From NCBI GenBank assembly GCA_042408445.1, contig JBHORC010000023.1, forward strand, positions 1 to 64,000: 64,000 bases of DNA. Direction: 5' to 3'. Below the pieces are notes generated by a model. That model saw only the letters and a list, made by a program, of their open reading frames with translations, had not been told where the DNA came from and made no database searches. This document shows, piece after piece, positions 8,489 to 16,627 of the stretch (within the stretch, counting starts at the first letter, position 1; each line of letters starts with the position of its first letter). The position numbers were made by a program, and so were the translations under genes. The DNA comes from CF-46 sp042408445 (GTDB taxonomy: Bacteria > Chloroflexota > Limnocylindria > Limnocylindrales > CSP1-4).

Positions 8489-9697
8489 TCAGACGTGCGG
8501 CGCGATCAGGTCGAAGAGACCGGGGATGTCCGGCGGAAACCGATGCTCGACCTCGAGGATCGGGACCCCTGCCAGGGCATCGGCGGTTGCTCCGGTGAGC
8601 CTCGTGCGCGGGTCGTCGAGGTAGCTCTGGGCAGCCCCGGGCAGGGCGTGGCGGTAGGCCAGTGCGGCCGCGTGGAGCTCCGCAAGCTCGTGGCTCGTGG
8701 TTGCGGCGATCCGGTCCGCAGCCTCACTCGCCGGGATGCCCGGACGGACCTCGTCGGTCCCGCCCGCGACGATCAGGACGACCCGATCGAGCGCGACCGC
8801 CTCTCGAACCATGTGGGCCTCGTCGACGAGGTCGGCGATCGGGATCTGGATGGAGCGCTGGCGATCGACGACAGAGCCGGCGCGACGAGCTGCCTCGCCG
8901 GCCGGCGACGTGCCGACGACGGGCAGGCGACCGGTGGCACGCAGCGCCCGCGCCGCGCCGGTCGCGACGGCAAGCCGCGCGCGTGAGGACGCGCTGACGC
9001 GTCCCGTGAGCGCGGGCACCATCGCCAGCTGCCAGTCCCACAGCCGGATCGGCTCCAGGATCCCGAACATCTGCGGTCCGTCGGGGTCGACGAAGAGCCA
9101 TTCGTCGCCGACGTACTCGGCGCCGTGGAGGAGGAACGCGAGGAGCGCCTCGGACTTGCCACCCTTCGCCCAGCCGGTGACGAGGACCCCGCGGCCCTCG
9201 TACCGGAACGCGCTCGCGTGGAGCGGCGCGATCCCCCGCCCGAGCAGGCTCATGGCGAGGACGGGCAGGAGGAGTGGGATCGACGCCCCGCCACGCTCGG
9301 CTTCGATGACGGCCGGGCCCAGGCCGAGCGTCTCGATGGGGATCCGAACCCGGACCTCCGCCTTGCGTCGGCCGCGGGTGACGACGTAGGCGTCGCCGAT
9401 CGTCATCGCATCGGCGCCGAGCCGGCGGATCCGGCCCTCGACGTTCAGCCGGTCCACGAACCGGATCGTGAGATCCGCCCGGCGCGCCTTGTCGACCGGG
9501 GATTGCGGCAGCGGGCCGAGCTGTCGGCCGACGGCGCGCAGCCCCGCGGCATCGGCGTCGAGGATCCGGACGAGCGCCCGACCACGGAGGTCGAGGTCGA
9601 CGGAGGCGCGTCGCGCGTCGTCCTTCGCGAAGCCGGATCCACGGTCGGTACGGTCCGCGAAAGCCGAGGCGGCCTCGTCCGGAAGACGGTCCGTCAC
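8489..9697 (-). CDS. HPr kinase/phosphorylase-like P-loop protein
   Basis: A 402-residue protein with a P-loop of HprK type: LHASAFRYEGRGVLVTGW followed by AKGGKSEALLAFL (about residues 160-187). Next comes GAEYVGDEWLFVD, equivalent to the HprK Asp-rich region downstream of the P-loop. The N-terminal 140 residues form an uncharacterised domain. HprK-like proteins without an HPr partner are frequent next to sugar and peptide modification genes, and their target is unknown. The start is GTG at 9697, sharing GTGA with the methyltransferase stop. The longer open frame to 10516 lies inside that methyltransferase gene and was rejected. No PTS gene is in the window, so carbon catabolite control is unlikely. 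Confidence 0.66.
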   Translation of the reverse strand: MTDRLPDEAASAFADRTDRGSGFAKDDARRASVDLDLRGRALVRILDADAAGLRAVGRQLGPLPQSPVDKARRADLTIRFVDRLNVEGRIRRLGADAMTIGDAYVVTRGRRKAEVRVRIPIETLGLGPAVIEAERGGASIPLLLPVLAMSLLGRGIAPLHASAFRYEGRGVLVTGWAKGGKSEALLAFLLHGAEYVGDEWLFVDPDGPQMFGILEPIRLWDWQLAMVPALTGRVSASSRARLAVATGAARALRATGRLPVVGTSPAGEAARRAGSVVDRQRSIQIPIADLVDEAHMVREAVALDRVVLIVAGGTDEVRPGIPASEAADRIAATTSHELAELHAAALAYRHALPGAAQSYLDDPRTRLTGATADALAGVPILEVEHRFPPDIPGLFDLIAPHV

Positions 9698-10551
9698 GCC
9701 GGGACGCGTTCGGCCGCAGGCACGTCGGCGATCTTGACGGATGCCTCGTCGCGCGTTGCAGAGCGCGTGACGGACGGGCGACGTGACGCCTCGAACAGGA
9801 GGACGCCGTAACGGCACCAGGGCCACAAGCGCGGCTCGCGGTTGAGCAGCCAGCGATCGAGCGCGTGCAGTGGGGTCAGGCGACGATGGTGTCCGAACAT
9901 CCGCTCGACCATGCTGAACAGCTGCAGCGGGCGGAGGGTCAGCCGCTCGAAGGGCTCGCGCCATGCGGCAAGATCGGCACGAGTCAAGGGGCGATCGGCC
10001 CCGCGTTCGTGCTTTCCGGGGTACGGCACCCGGTCTCTCGCCAGGACCAGGAACGGGTTCGTCCCGAGCGGCTCGGAGAAGGCCGCTCGCCCCCCGGGCC
10101 GGAGCACTCGAGCCAGCTCGCGCGCGGCAAGGGTCGGTTCGAGATGGTGGAGGACGGCCTTCCCGACCGCGACATCGAACCGTCCGTCGCCGAAGGGCAG
10201 GTCCTCGCCGTTCGCGACGACGAAGGTGATCCTCTCGGCAACCCCGTTGTGGGCGGCGCGGCGACGTGCCACCTCGATGCTCTCGGCGGAGAGGTCGAAG
10301 GTCGTGACGTTCGCCCCACTCCGCGCCAGAACGACGGTCAGCTCTCCAAGGCCACAGCCGTACTCCAGGACGTGCAGCCCATTCAGCTCCCCCAGGAACT
10401 CGCCCATGCCCCGGAGGAGATGGTGCTGATCGGCGTACCGTGAGAAGGTGGTGTCGAGGGGCACCAGGGGCAGATGATCCACGTGGTCGAGGCTCGCGTG
10501 GGCGTGAGCGTCCCACTTCCGCCGCTCGACCTCATGCCGTTCCGCGTCCAT
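9694..10551 (-). CDS. Class I SAM-dependent methyltransferase
   Basis: A 285-residue methyltransferase. SAM-binding motif I is LHVLEYGCGLGELTVVLA, followed by the acidic post-I loop VTTFDLSAES, motif II region ANGEDLPFGDGRFDVAVGKA and motif III RVLRPGGRAAFSEP. The C-terminal 100 residues, with MVERMFGHHRRLTPLHALDRW, are shared with methyltransferases found in glycan clusters. It probably methylates a sugar or lipid-linked intermediate in the cytoplasm. It is the first gene of the minus-strand block, facing the divergent alginate-lyase-like gene across 88 bases, and is coupled by GTGA to the HprK-like gene. Confidence 0.85.
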   Translation of the reverse strand: MDAERHEVERRKWDAHAHASLDHVDHLPLVPLDTTFSRYADQHHLLRGMGEFLGELNGLHVLEYGCGLGELTVVLARSGANVTTFDLSAESIEVARRRAAHNGVAERITFVVANGEDLPFGDGRFDVAVGKAVLHHLEPTLAARELARVLRPGGRAAFSEPLGTNPFLVLARDRVPYPGKHERGADRPLTRADLAAWREPFERLTLRPLQLFSMVERMFGHHRRLTPLHALDRWLLNREPRLWPWCRYGVLLFEASRRPSVTRSATRDEASVKIADVPAAERVPA

Positions 10552-10602
10552 CTCGTTTCGGCCTCAAGGGGCGTCGCGCAGGGTGCCTCAGCGGGGCGAG
10601 GC

Positions 10603-10608
10603 TACAAT
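10603..10608 (+). promoter_or_regulatory. Candidate -10 box TACAAT upstream of the alginate-lyase-like gene
   Basis: TACAAT differs from the sigma-70 -10 consensus at one base and lies 31 bases before the ATG at 10640, in the short divergent gap. No good -35 box is visible at 16-18 bases upstream. In such GC-rich DNA the AT-rich hexamer still stands out. Confidence 0.4.
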
Positions 10609-10639
10609 ACCGGACCGTCCTTCACAGCCATCAGGTGCA

Positions 10640-13360
10640 ATGTCCTCTCTCCCACGCCGCCCGGACGGCTCGATCGACTGGGCGCGGGTCGAGTCCGGGC
10701 CGGGCCCGGCCGACGAGGCCACCCCCGGTTCCCCGTCCCGTCGATCGCGTGATCACAGCGCCGAGCCGAGCCGCCGCGCGCCCGCCGGCGCGCGTCCGTC
10801 CAACGCCGGTCCGACGGCCCAGCGCCGCCGCGGTCAGCGCGACGCCGTCGATCTCGAGGCAGCCGAGGCAGCCGCCCGGATCGAGGCCGAGGCGGCGGCC
10901 CGGGACGAGGTCGCGGGGGACGAGGCCCTGGCGGACGAGCCCGTCGCGGACGAGCCGGCTGTCGCGGACGCGGCTGTCGCGGACGCCGCCTCCTCCGCCG
11001 ACGCGGGCTCCTCGGGCTCCGAACCCTCGGCCAACGCGGCGGCCTCGGGCCGCGAGCGCTCGACGACGGACGCCGCCCCTGCCGCATCCGAGGACACGGC
11101 GGTGTCCGCGACCGGCGATGATCCGCAGATGCCGCGCGCCTCGTCGGACCAGACCCCGTCCAGGGCGAGCCGCCGGTCTTCCGCGGCAGCTTCGACGACA
11201 CCGCCGCGTTCTGCGCCCGCGGCAGCGTCGGCACTCCCGGGAGGGTCCACCCCGCCCGCAGGGTCGATGCCCGCGGCGTCGTCGTCGCCCCCGGCTGGCG
11301 GCACCGCGCCCGACGCCGGCTCCGTCGGCGGAATCCCACCCTTCGCTCCGGACGAGACCGCAGTCGGCGGCGACGGCCCACCTCCGCCACCGCGGCGACG
11401 ATCGGGCCCCGTTCGGGGCCAGGCGCTCCTCGTGGCGCGGGCCGCGATTCTGGCCGCCGTGATCGTCGGCGTCGTCGTCGCCCAGGCCGGTGGGCCGGCC
11501 ACGTCGACCGTCGCGCCGTCAGCGTCTCCTCCCTCGGCGTCTGCCCCCGTGGCGACCCAGCCGACCGGCTTTCTCGTCAGCACCGCAGAGCTGAAGGACC
11601 GCGTCGCGCTCGCGCGCCAGGGCACCGAACCGTACGCCTCGGCGCTCGCGGATCTCCTGACCTGGGGCCAGACAGCCGTCGGGACGGCGCCTGCGCCAGT
11701 GTCACCGCTCGTCGTCGTCGGAACCGAGAACATCCTCGTGGACGACGCGACGCGTGCCTACGGGCTCGGACTCGCGTATGTCGCGACGGGCGACGAGGCG
11801 TACGCCACGGCCGCCCGACGGACGATCCGCGCCTGGGTCGATGACGTGAAGTCGACCGCGGACACCTGCACGGACAACGGCGGCTGCAACACGTCGCTGA
11901 TCCTCGGCCGAGTCGCTCCGGGCTTCATCTTCGGCGCCGACCTGATCCGGACCTCCCCGTCCTGGTCCGCGGCTGACACGAAGGCGCTCCAGGACTGGCT
12001 CCGGACCGTGATCCTCCCCGCCGCGTCGGAGCGGCCGAACAACTGGGGCGACGCCGGGACGTTCCTCCGGATCGCGATTGCCGAGTACATCGGCGACGAC
12101 GCGGAGTTCGATGCCGCAGTCACGAAGTGGCGATCGCTCCTCGATCTGGTCGAGCCGGACGGCCGGATCCCCGAGGAGTCGCGCCGCGGCCAGGACGGGA
12201 TCTCGTACACGCAGGAGGCCCTCCAGTACAAGGTCGCGGCCGCGCAGCTCGCCGAGCGGCGGGGCGTCAACCTCTGGGACGCGGTCGGCTCCCAGGGCGG
12301 CAGCCTCAAGGTCAGTCTCGACCGCCTCGCGTTCTACGTGCGGCATCCGGCCGAGTGGCCCGATGCGACGGACCCGGAGGTCCCCGATCCGGGGCCGGCC
12401 TGGGAGATCGCCTACGCGCACTGGCACGATCCCGCATGGGTCGAGTTCGTCCAGGCGGCCCGGCCGTACGGCGACGCCGGCCACTCCGCGATCCGCTGGA
12501 CGACGCTGACGAACGGCGTCCCGATCGATGACTCGGCGGGGGCGGCATCACCGTCGCCGTCCTCGGCCACCACGTCGTCCGTCGTCAGGCCCACCACGGC
12601 GGCGCGAACCCCGGCGGCGACGGCACCCGTCATCCGCGCAACCCCGCCGCCCCCGCCGACGGCCGCGCCATCCGTCGTGGCCGGCGCGCCCGGTCTCGCG
12701 AGCCTCCAGGTGGGCCTCGTCGCGACCGCGGCGCCCGGCGATCTCCGCTTCCGCGTCGCGTGGTCGGCGCCGGAGCCCGGGACCGTGGCGATCGACGCGT
12801 CGGCGAGCGGCGGCTGGAACCCGCTCCTCGAGAGCAGCCGAGCGAGTGGCACGGCGATCTTCTCCCGGCCCGAGGGGTCGTTCTCGGTCCGCGGCCGGGT
12901 CCTCGGCGACGGCGGGACGAGCGAGTGGCTGGAGCTTGGCGGCGTCCGCGCCGAACGGATCGATGCCGGCCCCGATGCGCTCGCCCTGTCGGGATCGTGG
13001 GAGACCGCCCGCGCCGATGCCTACAGCGGCGGTGAGGCGGCGTCCACGAACCAGAGCGGGGCCAGCGCGACGTGGACGGGAACCGCGAGCGGGCTCCTCG
13101 TCATCGGTCCCGTCGGGCCGACGCGCGGTTCGCTCGGGGTCTACGTGGACGGGTCGCTCACCACGACGGTCCCGCTTCGCGCCCCGAGGTTCGCCGCGAG
13201 GCGCGTGCTTGCGGCCCTGACCTGGCCGGGAACGACGAGCCACGAGGTCGTCCTCAAGGCGCTCGACTCGACGGGTGGTGGCTCGACCGTTGCGGTCGAC
13301 GAGCTCGTCCGGCTCGAGGGCGGCTCCGTCAGTTCGACAGGAAGCGGGCCGACAGGATGA
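10640..13360 (+). CDS. Membrane-anchored alginate-lyase-family protein with Ser/Pro-rich linkers
   Basis: A 906-residue protein. Residues 1-255 are an acidic, Ala/Ser/Pro-rich, presumably disordered cytoplasmic stretch. About 262-283 form one hydrophobic helix (LLVARAAILAAVIVGVVVAQ). About 305-620 resemble the alpha/alpha-toroid alginate lyase family (PF05426): RPNNWGDAGTFLRIAIAEYI and GRIPEESRRGQDGISYTQEA match its Asn-Asn-W/H and R-x-x-Y-like region. A Ser/Thr/Pro linker follows, then a beta-rich C-terminal part. It would cleave or bind uronate polymers outside the cell, perhaps trimming this locus's own polysaccharide. The ATG at 10640 was preferred because AGGTG precedes it; the frame opens 19 codons earlier at 10583. 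It overlaps the convergent small gene by 32 bases. Confidence 0.7.
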   Translation: MSSLPRRPDGSIDWARVESGPGPADEATPGSPSRRSRDHSAEPSRRAPAGARPSNAGPTAQRRRGQRDAVDLEAAEAAARIEAEAAARDEVAGDEALADEPVADEPAVADAAVADAASSADAGSSGSEPSANAAASGRERSTTDAAPAASEDTAVSATGDDPQMPRASSDQTPSRASRRSSAAASTTPPRSAPAAASALPGGSTPPAGSMPAASSSPPAGGTAPDAGSVGGIPPFAPDETAVGGDGPPPPPRRRSGPVRGQALLVARAAILAAVIVGVVVAQAGGPATSTVAPSASPPSASAPVATQPTGFLVSTAELKDRVALARQGTEPYASALADLLTWGQTAVGTAPAPVSPLVVVGTENILVDDATRAYGLGLAYVATGDEAYATAARRTIRAWVDDVKSTADTCTDNGGCNTSLILGRVAPGFIFGADLIRTSPSWSAADTKALQDWLRTVILPAASERPNNWGDAGTFLRIAIAEYIGDDAEFDAAVTKWRSLLDLVEPDGRIPEESRRGQDGISYTQEALQYKVAAAQLAERRGVNLWDAVGSQGGSLKVSLDRLAFYVRHPAEWPDATDPEVPDPGPAWEIAYAHWHDPAWVEFVQAARPYGDAGHSAIRWTTLTNGVPIDDSAGAASPSPSSATTSSVVRPTTAARTPAATAPVIRATPPPPPTAAPSVVAGAPGLASLQVGLVATAAPGDLRFRVAWSAPEPGTVAIDASASGGWNPLLESSRASGTAIFSRPEGSFSVRGRVLGDGGTSEWLELGGVRAERIDAGPDALALSGSWETARADAYSGGEAASTNQSGASATWTGTASGLLVIGPVGPTRGSLGVYVDGSLTTTVPLRAPRFAARRVLAALTWPGTTSHEVVLKALDSTGGGSTVAVDELVRLEGGSVSSTGSGPTG

Positions 13361-13592
13361 CGAGCGTCACGGTGATCGCGACCACGCCCAGCGGCGCGAT
13401 CGCCGCCTCGATCGCGTCGGGCACGAGGTCCGTGAGGGGCGTCAGGATGAAGATCGCCCCGAGCGCGCCCGCGACCAGCCCGACGATGGCCCGGGCGACG
13501 GGGACGGGCTGCTCCGGGCTCGACCGGATGACGAGCATGATCACGCCTCCCGCCGCGATGAGGAACACGAGGGCGATCTCGATGCCGGCCAT
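13329..13592 (-). CDS. Small membrane protein, three predicted helices
   Basis: An 87-residue protein starting MAGIEIALVFLIAAGG, with three hydrophobic segments at about residues 4-22, 30-52 and 65-83. No family is recognised. Its 3' end overlaps the convergent alginate-lyase-like gene by 32 bases, which is unusual in a window where most overlaps are 4 bases. The coding bias (third-position G/C, coherent hydrophobic pattern) favours a real gene over a shadow. The ATG at 13592 faces the divergent propeller gene only 26 bases away. Confidence 0.6.
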   Translation of the reverse strand: MAGIEIALVFLIAAGGVIMLVIRSSPEQPVPVARAIVGLVAGALGAIFILTPLTDLVPDAIEAAIAPLGVVAITVTLVILSARFLSN

Positions 13593-13618
13593 CGCTCGAT
13601 GATAGGGGGGTCGCCCGC

Positions 13619-15607
13619 TTGACGGCGCCCGGATCGCACGGGCGTCGGATCGGTGGAAGCCGCCTGGCCGCTCTCGCCGTGATCGTGCTCGGCACGGCTG
13701 GCGTCGTCGGCGGCAGCATCGCGCTGTCGACCGCGGACCACTCGGTCCCGTCCGTCCGGCCGTCCACGTCACCGATCACCGGCTCGTCGGCCCCGCGGCC
13801 GGTCCTCTCGGCGGACCCCGTGGGCCGCGCGTACCTCGACGCGAAGCTCCCGGACGACATCACGGACCCGCTCGGACCGGCCTCGATGAGCCCGACGTTC
13901 CAGATCGACGGCCGATGGTGGGCCGCGCTCCTGGATCCCGCGAGCCGGGAGACCCGGCTGTACGAGCTCGGCGCGGACGGAACGACGTGGCGCGACACCG
14001 GCCGCGTGCTCGACGAGCGGCCGGACGCCCGCGTCGACGTCGTCTGGACCGGGAAATCGCTCTACGTGGCGAGCGTCGTCCCGAGCAACGCATCGACGAG
14101 CGGGATCCGGATCAACCGCTACAAGCCGGACGCGAAGACGGGCTTCGTCCAGGAGTCGGACTTCCCGGTCGCGATCACCGACCGGGGTGTCGGCAGCCTC
14201 AGCTTCGCCCGGGACTCGACCGGACGGCTCTGGATCGCCTTCGTCGAGGAGACGAAGATCGTCCTCGTCCACTCGCTGGACTCGGACTTCCTCTGGTCGC
14301 CACCGATCGCCCTCCCCGGCGAGGCGGCCGTCGGGCCGCGGGACTCCGCCGTCCTGCTGCCGTACGGGACCGGCCAGCTGGGGATCGCCTGGTCGTCCGT
14401 CGCGGGCAGCATCGTCCGGTTCGCGACTCGCGCGGATTCGAGCGATCCCGCGATCTGGTCGCAGCCCGAAACCGTCAGCGAGGGCGTCACCCTCCAGGAC
14501 GGGCCGATCTCCGTGGCGGCGCAGCCGGACGGCGGCGTCGTCGTCGGGATCGCGGGCGACACCCGCGCGTCCGTCGGTGGGTCGTTGACGTCGGCGCGGA
14601 TCGTCGTCGCCCGGCGTGACGCAGCCGGCGGCTGGTCGTCGGCCGTCGCCGGCCGGGTCGAGGACCGCCACGACGGTGTGGCCGTGGCGGTCGATCCCAC
14701 GAACAGCGAGATCGATCTGCTCATGATGCGCAACGCCAACGACGGGACGTCATGGGTCATGAAGCGGTCGACGACCGGGCGTCTCGAGTTCGATGCCGGG
14801 CCGGGTCTCGCCGTGACCGCCGGCACGCCGACCGGCGCCGAATTGTCCGCGCCGCACCTCGCGAAGGGACCGGCCGACCCGGCGACGGGCGTCCTGGTCG
14901 TCGGCTTCGATCCGGCGAGCCATCGCTACCTCCACGCGATCGTCCAGGCCGCGGACATCGCGGCCGGCAGCCCGCCGCCGACGCCCTCCGGCCCACCCCC
15001 CGCTGCGGCGGCACTGCCGCTGCTCCTCGTCGACGACACGTTCGAGCCGTACGCCCTCGGCACGAAGACCCCGGAAGGCTGGACGGTCTCCAACGGTGCG
15101 CTGGACACGAACATCACGGTGGCAAGCGCGCCCGGCCGCGGCCGCGTCCTGCACCTCGTGTCGACCGCCGGCGGCGAGACCCGCGCCTGCAAGACCTTCG
15201 CGACCGTCGATCGGGGTCGCCTCACCGCGTTCACCGTCGTCCGCGCGTCGGCCAACGGCACGACGGACGGGGTGATGATCAGCCTCCGCTTCCACGGCGA
15301 CGAGGCGGTGACGACCCGGTTCGGGCAGGGCGGGACGTTCGCCTACTACGCCGGCCAGACGAAGGTCCGGACCCTCGCGGTCTGGGAGCCCGGCGTCTGG
15401 TACCGCTCGACCGTCGTCGTCGACCTGACGAAGCGAACCTGGGAATGGACCCTGACGAAGGAGGGGTTCAGCCGGGTGATCATCCGGGCCGTGTCGATCC
15501 CCTTCCGCGAGACGGCCGCGAAGTCTGTCGGCTCCGTCTGCGTCCAGACGGCAGCGGGGCGGGCCGGCCTCGGGCTTGACGTCGACCGGGTCGTCGTCAG
15601 CCGCTAG
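13619..15607 (+). CDS. Signal-anchored beta-propeller surface protein with C-terminal LamG-like domain
   Basis: A 662-residue protein with an N-terminal anchor (LAALAVIVLGTAGVVGGSIA, about 15-36), then a region rich in repeated W/DG strands (about 80-440), a Pro linker and a C-terminal beta-sandwich-like domain (about 463-662) starting VDDTFEPYALG. Segments such as DSTGRLWIAFVEE and IDGRWWAALLDP match the propeller of the PKD protein at 21784 (DSTGRLWATWVQN, NDGIWWADLWST), so the two are paralogues. The frame starts at TTG 13619 with GGGGGG 9 bases upstream; no ATG lies before the anchor. It is probably an exported carbohydrate-binding or scaffold protein of the glycan locus. No enzymatic motif is seen. 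Confidence 0.7.
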   Translation: MTAPGSHGRRIGGSRLAALAVIVLGTAGVVGGSIALSTADHSVPSVRPSTSPITGSSAPRPVLSADPVGRAYLDAKLPDDITDPLGPASMSPTFQIDGRWWAALLDPASRETRLYELGADGTTWRDTGRVLDERPDARVDVVWTGKSLYVASVVPSNASTSGIRINRYKPDAKTGFVQESDFPVAITDRGVGSLSFARDSTGRLWIAFVEETKIVLVHSLDSDFLWSPPIALPGEAAVGPRDSAVLLPYGTGQLGIAWSSVAGSIVRFATRADSSDPAIWSQPETVSEGVTLQDGPISVAAQPDGGVVVGIAGDTRASVGGSLTSARIVVARRDAAGGWSSAVAGRVEDRHDGVAVAVDPTNSEIDLLMMRNANDGTSWVMKRSTTGRLEFDAGPGLAVTAGTPTGAELSAPHLAKGPADPATGVLVVGFDPASHRYLHAIVQAADIAAGSPPPTPSGPPPAAAALPLLLVDDTFEPYALGTKTPEGWTVSNGALDTNITVASAPGRGRVLHLVSTAGGETRACKTFATVDRGRLTAFTVVRASANGTTDGVMISLRFHGDEAVTTRFGQGGTFAYYAGQTKVRTLAVWEPGVWYRSTVVVDLTKRTWEWTLTKEGFSRVIIRAVSIPFRETAAKSVGSVCVQTAAGRAGLGLDVDRVVVSR

Positions 15608-15618
15608 GCTTGCCGGCC

Positions 15619-16554
15619 ATGAGGTTCCTCGTCACCGGCGCCGCCGGGTTCATCGGGTCGCACCTGTCCGAGGCGCTGGTTGGCGGCGGCCACGAGGTGG
15701 TCGGCGTCGACACGTTCATCGACTACTACCCGCGGTCGTTCAAGGAGTCGAACCTGGAGCGACTCCGCGACGAGGGGCAATTCACCCTCCACGAGCTCGA
15801 TCTCCGGACGGCGCCCCTCGAGCCGCTCGTCGATGGCGTCGACGCGGTCGTCCACCTCGCCGCGATGCCGGGCCTCGTCCGGAGCTGGACCGACGTCGAG
15901 CTCTACACGACCTGCAATCTGCTCGCCACGCACCGCCTCGTCGAGGCGATCCTCGCGCGCGGTGGGCCGCGTCTGCTCCACATCTCGACGTCGTCGGTGT
16001 ACGGGATGGATGCCGTCGGTGACGAGACCACGCCGACGCGGCCGATCTCGCCGTACGGCGTCACGAAGCTCGCGGCCGAGCACCTCGTCCTCGCCAACGT
16101 GATGACCCGCGGCCTCAACGCCTCGATCGTCCGCTACTTCTCGATCTTCGGGCCGCGCCAGCGGCCGGACATGGCCTATCACCAGTTCATCGAGGCGATG
16201 CTCGACGGGCGCCCGATCACCGTCTTCGGCGACGGCGAGCAATCCCGCTCGAACACCTTCATCGACGATTGCGTCCGCGGGACGATCGCAGCGGTCCAGG
16301 ACGCGGTTCCGGGCGAGATCTACAACATCTCCGGCGGCGAGGAGATCACCCTCAACGCGGCGATCGCGGCCATCGCCGAGGCGGTCGGCGTCACGGCGAC
16401 GATCGAGTGGGGCCCCGCCCGACGCGGCGACCAGCGGCGGACCGCCGCGGACACGGGCAAGGCGGAGCGGGCGTTCGGCTATCGGGCGACGACGGGTGCC
16501 CGCGAGGGACTCACTTCCCAGGTTGCCTGGCACGTGGCGCGTCGCGGGGGCTGA
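15619..16554 (+). CDS. NAD-dependent nucleotide-sugar epimerase/dehydratase
   Basis: A 311-residue extended SDR. It begins MRFLVTGAAGFIGSHLSEAL with the Gly-rich NAD site, has HLAAMPGLVRSW, the Ser of SSVYGMD and the catalytic Tyr/Lys of SPYGVTKLAAEHL. The pattern resembles UDP-glucuronate 4-epimerases and UDP-glucuronate decarboxylases, consistent with the UDP-glucose dehydrogenase encoded at 19108. FGPRQRPDMAYHQFIEAML is typical of the GAE/RmlB branch. The ATG at 15619 is preferred over TTG at 15610 because it directly precedes the glycine motif. It lies 11 bases after the propeller gene on the same strand and is probably co-transcribed with it. Confidence 0.85.
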   Translation: MRFLVTGAAGFIGSHLSEALVGGGHEVVGVDTFIDYYPRSFKESNLERLRDEGQFTLHELDLRTAPLEPLVDGVDAVVHLAAMPGLVRSWTDVELYTTCNLLATHRLVEAILARGGPRLLHISTSSVYGMDAVGDETTPTRPISPYGVTKLAAEHLVLANVMTRGLNASIVRYFSIFGPRQRPDMAYHQFIEAMLDGRPITVFGDGEQSRSNTFIDDCVRGTIAAVQDAVPGEIYNISGGEEITLNAAIAAIAEAVGVTATIEWGPARRGDQRRTAADTGKAERAFGYRATTGAREGLTSQVAWHVARRGG

Positions 16555-16627
16555 CGCAGCCCGGGGCTGACGTCCGGGCGGTTCGCGTGCCCAGGCGAGC
16601 GCGCCGCGAGATCGATCGACGGGTCGC

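Noticed and set aside
9698..10516. N-terminal extension of the HprK-like protein to 675 residues
   Set aside because: The extension lies entirely within the methyltransferase gene on the same strand in another frame and is Arg/Pro-rich. GTG 9697 gives a GTGA overlap.
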